A DNA stretch of 9,747 bases, from assembly GCA_964571595.1 (NCBI GenBank), contig CAZNCJ010000081.1:1-9747 (forward strand), read 5' to 3'. The first letter of the stretch is position 1. Each line of letters starts with the position of its first letter. This document shows, one piece after another, positions 7,552 through 9,747 of the stretch. The notes under the pieces are model-generated. The model worked only from the letters and a program-made list of their open reading frames with translations, did not search any database and was not told the origin of the DNA. A program made the position numbers and the translations under genes. Source of the DNA: CALCKU01 sp964571595. Lineage in GTDB: Bacteria; Pseudomonadota; Alphaproteobacteria; Caulobacterales; Maricaulaceae.

Positions 7552-7583
7552 GTCCGCTTAGCCTCCATTTGAGAAGCACGGAC
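7552..7583 (-). terminator. Imperfect hairpin directly after the lipoprotein gene, possible transcript end
   Basis: Reading the minus strand, GTCC-gt-GCTT near the lipoprotein stop pairs with AAGC-GGAC further down, and an inner CTC/GAG adds three pairs around the loop AAATG. The stem begins two bases after the TGA. No T tract follows, so this is at best a weak terminator or an RNA-stabilising end. It would partly separate the relaxase-lipoprotein transcript from the SIR2 gene. Confidence 0.35.
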
Positions 7584-7584
7584 G

Positions 7585-8241
7585 TCATTTCATAACACTA
7601 TGATGCACCCAACCGTTATTTGTCAGCACCAAGTCATCGTCTTTGGTTATGCTATCATTGGAAATTCTTTCAGACAGCCATTCAAATTGATTAATTAGTG
7701 CTGGATCGCTCGCCCACGGGGCAACATCAACAAGCTTATATGTATATTGAACATTGCTAACCTTCGCGCCCATTGCTTCAGCAGGCTCGGTGAAATTTAC
7801 AATCTCAACCACCTGCGGCGTACCATAGCAGAGTTGACGCGCGCCTGTACTAAAGGCTCCTTTGTCTAGGCTCGCAGGACGCAAGAAGCTTTCACCTTTG
7901 TTTGAAAATCTATAGCCCACCCAGTCGGCTTTCCCAGTCACTTGCCCGCTGAAGTTTTTCGTGTCCTTTTGATAGGTGACCGCTTCCAAGAGCCCTATAC
8001 TGACAAGACCATTGTAGAAAGGAAGCTGTTTATCCTGAACACTACCGTCCTTTCGGAACTCTTGGACAATCCCATCTGCGTTCGGCTTACTGCCAATTTT
8101 GACGCATTGTTTCATCTGAGCGTAGTAAGCGTTTAAAGCCTTTTCAAAATTGGCATTATTCGCTGCCTTTGGGTCGTCGCCACAAGCAGATAGTAATGTA
8201 GCTCCTGACAATAGCAAAATTGCTTTGATTGAATAATTCAT
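7585..8241 (-). CDS. Outer-membrane-type lipoprotein of unknown function, downstream of the relaxase
   Basis: A 218-residue protein with a clear lipoprotein signal: Lys6, a hydrophobic stretch (AILLLSGATLL) and the lipobox LSAC with Cys20 as the lipidated residue. Gly follows the Cys, so there is no inner-membrane retention Asp at +2, which suggests the outer membrane; this rule comes from enterobacteria. The mature part has two more cysteines, C46 and C138, which could form a disulfide in the periplasm. It has a motif-like tract LCYGTPQVVEIVNFTEP and then VQYTYKLVDVAPWA; I sense a family of uncharacterised lipoproteins but cannot name it. It starts 13 bases after the relaxase stop with a strong GGAGGA, so it is probably co-transcribed with the relaxase. 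The operon position suggests a role on the element, such as surface or entry exclusion, but nothing in the protein proves it. Confidence 0.85.
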   Translation of the reverse strand: MNYSIKAILLLSGATLLSACGDDPKAANNANFEKALNAYYAQMKQCVKIGSKPNADGIVQEFRKDGSVQDKQLPFYNGLVSIGLLEAVTYQKDTKNFSGQVTGKADWVGYRFSNKGESFLRPASLDKGAFSTGARQLCYGTPQVVEIVNFTEPAEAMGAKVSNVQYTYKLVDVAPWASDPALINQFEWLSERISNDSITKDDDLVLTNNGWVHHSVMK

Positions 8242-8246
8242 AATCT

Positions 8247-8252
8247 TCCTCC
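8247..8252 (-). promoter_or_regulatory. Ribosome binding site GGAGGA for the lipoprotein gene
   Basis: On the minus strand GGAGGA lies five bases before the ATG at 8241 and just after the relaxase TAA (8255-8257). It fixes the start and shows independent strong translation initiation within a shared transcript. Confidence 0.8.
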
Positions 8253-8254
8253 GT

Positions 8255-9747
8255 TTATGAGATGCTTTGTCCTCTAGCCTTTGTGAGCGTCCAAGAAATC
8301 GTCTGACCTTTCACCACGCCTGAAATTGATTTACCCAAATTTCTGTCCATCGTGTCTCGCCACGGTACGAGCGTGAACTCTTTGGACTTCTCGATGACGG
8401 TATATTTACCGCTCGGCCTCTGAATAGCCTCACGGTATATTCCAGAAATACGTCCAGATTCAGGCGCGGCTTTGTAGGGCTTACCGAATTGCTCGCTGAG
8501 CGTCTTACCAGCCGCATCAAGATCTATTTTCTCAAGCGTGTCGAGCGTACTTTGCGTCACCCCAGATGACCGCTGAATGAGCTTTTGCGAGAGCAGGAAC
8601 TTTTGGCGTTGCGCCTTTAGAGTTTCGACCTCTTGCCCGAACCCTAATGCATCGCTTTCGGACCCACCCTTGATCAACTCAGTATCAATCCATGTCTTAC
8701 CCATCGTCTGTGTCAGCTCTGCCAGCGGCAAACGAGAGCGAATGTCTAATTTAACAGGGTTTCCAAAACTGCGTGATGTCTCATATTGCGCGGCACGCTT
8801 GAGATAGTCTTTCGGAACCGTCCACGACCCATCTGAATTTCGCTCGGCATGACCAGCGCGCCGCATAGCTTCCAAGCGGCGGACATGGGCTTTGATAAAT
8901 TCCTCGCGCGCACCCGGATCATTCATCTCGTGAAAAGACGGGCTGTATATGCCGCCGCGTTTAGAGGCGATGTCAGCAATAGTCCTATCTGATGTCTTAG
9001 GCGCATAGGTTTGCGGCCCTGCGGTCACGACCATTCCGCGCTCTATTTGCGCAAGGTTAGCCTCTCGGCCAGTCTCAACAAAGAGAGCCTCGCCGTGCAT
9101 CGTATCGAGGATAATATAGCTGCGATCATTCACATCATCGAGCACGCCTTTTTCAATGACTTTGCCGGTGATGGGGCGAGCCAGCTTTTTGGCCGGATCA
9201 TAAATTGGCTCGCCATCAAGACTTCTGTCTAAATTGGCGCGGCTCATCCCGCGATGATAGGCTTTGAGGATGTCGCCGCGATCACCCATGCGTCGCAGCG
9301 TGCGTTCAAAATTGTCATCAAGTCGCCATTTGCCGAACCCGATCTTCTCGGTAAGCCCTAGAGAGCTTAGATATTTCACTCGCCATTTTTCAAAACGCTG
9401 TGACCAGTCCGACCCATCCAGCGGCAATTTAGACAAATCGACGATTTGGTTTTGCGCCTTCGCCAATAAGTCCCGGTCAATCGATGTGAAGCGGTCATGC
9501 CTGACGGACAATGCCAGTTTTTTTGCAACATCAATTTGAGTGGTCGGCCCAAGCTCTAAAGTCGCGATATGTTCAGCCGCCTCTCTTATGCCGTGGGAGA
9601 TATAGTCTCTCGGAATGATGAGCGTTGAACCTGTTTCCGTTACCCCGCGAATAACAACATGGCTGTGCGGGTTGGCGGTATCATAATGATTAGCGGCGAC
9701 CCAATCGAGCTTAGTGCCCAGGTCGCGCTCCATCTGCGCCATGACGT
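8255..9747 (-). CDS. rlxS: VirD2-type relaxase RlxS (DUF3363 family), 5'-truncated by window edge
   Basis: The relaxase nicks the transfer origin and pilots the strand into the recipient during conjugation. The frame stays open through the right edge: the codon before the ATG at 9742 is GTC, and the reading VMAQMERDLGTKLDW fits the interior of the family. The first part of the protein, including the nicking tyrosine, is therefore outside the window. The metal-binding histidines are seen in HYDTANPHSHVVIRG (His19, His26 and His28 counted from that ATG). After this comes PRDYISHGIREAAEHIATLELGP, a very typical RlxS segment. The last 70 residues (SGKYTVIEKSKEFTLVPWR, then ISWTLTKARGQSIS) match the conserved DUF3363 end. 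The C-terminus is intact. It is the first of two closely spaced minus-strand genes, and it is the best marker that the window is part of an alphaproteobacterial mobile element. Confidence 0.93.
   Translation of the reverse strand, partial: VMAQMERDLGTKLDWVAANHYDTANPHSHVVIRGVTETGSTLIIPRDYISHGIREAAEHIATLELGPTTQIDVAKKLALSVRHDRFTSIDRDLLAKAQNQIVDLSKLPLDGSDWSQRFEKWRVKYLSSLGLTEKIGFGKWRLDDNFERTLRRMGDRGDILKAYHRGMSRANLDRSLDGEPIYDPAKKLARPITGKVIEKGVLDDVNDRSYIILDTMHGEALFVETGREANLAQIERGMVVTAGPQTYAPKTSDRTIADIASKRGGIYSPSFHEMNDPGAREEFIKAHVRRLEAMRRAGHAERNSDGSWTVPKDYLKRAAQYETSRSFGNPVKLDIRSRLPLAELTQTMGKTWIDTELIKGGSESDALGFGQEVETLKAQRQKFLLSQKLIQRSSGVTQSTLDTLEKIDLDAAGKTLSEQFGKPYKAAPESGRISGIYREAIQRPSGKYTVIEKSKEFTLVPWRDTMDRNLGKSISGVVKGQTISWTLTKARGQSIS

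Overview
The window looks like part of a conjugative or mobilizable element (plasmid or ICE) of an alphaproteobacterium. The best clue is the minus-strand gene at the right edge. It encodes a VirD2-type relaxase whose histidine motif (HYDTANPHSH) and C-terminal region match the RlxS/DUF3363 relaxases typical of alphaproteobacterial elements. GC content is moderate, near one half in the relaxase and clearly lower in the 1539-3482 gene. This points to a mid-GC lineage and recently acquired cargo; genus cannot be read from the sequence.

Layout from left to right. (1) 3-1136, plus strand: a Y-family translesion DNA polymerase, cut by the left edge. A small protein with four cysteines in zinc-ribbon spacing (1133-1384) overlaps its stop codon as GTGA. 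(2) 1385-1538: an intergenic stretch dense in inverted and direct repeats, with two long stems that exclude each other. (3) 1539-3482, plus strand: an AT-rich 647-residue protein of no family I can name, carrying a D-x12-E-x-K nuclease-like motif near residues 444-459. (4) 3483-3598: a short gap between convergent genes. (5) 3599-7459, minus strand: a 1286-residue protein with an N-terminal SIR2 NADase domain and about 980 further residues without a recognisable motif. It resembles the single-gene defence-associated sirtuins (DSR). (6) 7460-7584: upstream region of the SIR2 gene, with two inverted repeats. (7) 7585-8241, minus strand: a lipoprotein of unknown function. (8) 8255-9747, minus strand: the relaxase, cut by the right edge, 13 bases from the lipoprotein and probably co-transcribed with it.

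How the parts fit: the relaxase-lipoprotein pair belongs to the transfer module, and the Y-family polymerase with its small partner is a mutagenesis or repair cassette of the kind often carried by conjugative plasmids. Between them sit two large genes that look like defence cargo: a SIR2 NADase likely to act by NAD+ depletion after phage sensing, and a convergent putative nuclease. Whether these two form one system or are two independent defence genes cannot be decided from this window. The 647-residue protein, the unassigned SIR2 C-terminal region, the zinc-ribbon partner of the polymerase and the structured 1384-1476 region are the parts least explained by known biology.
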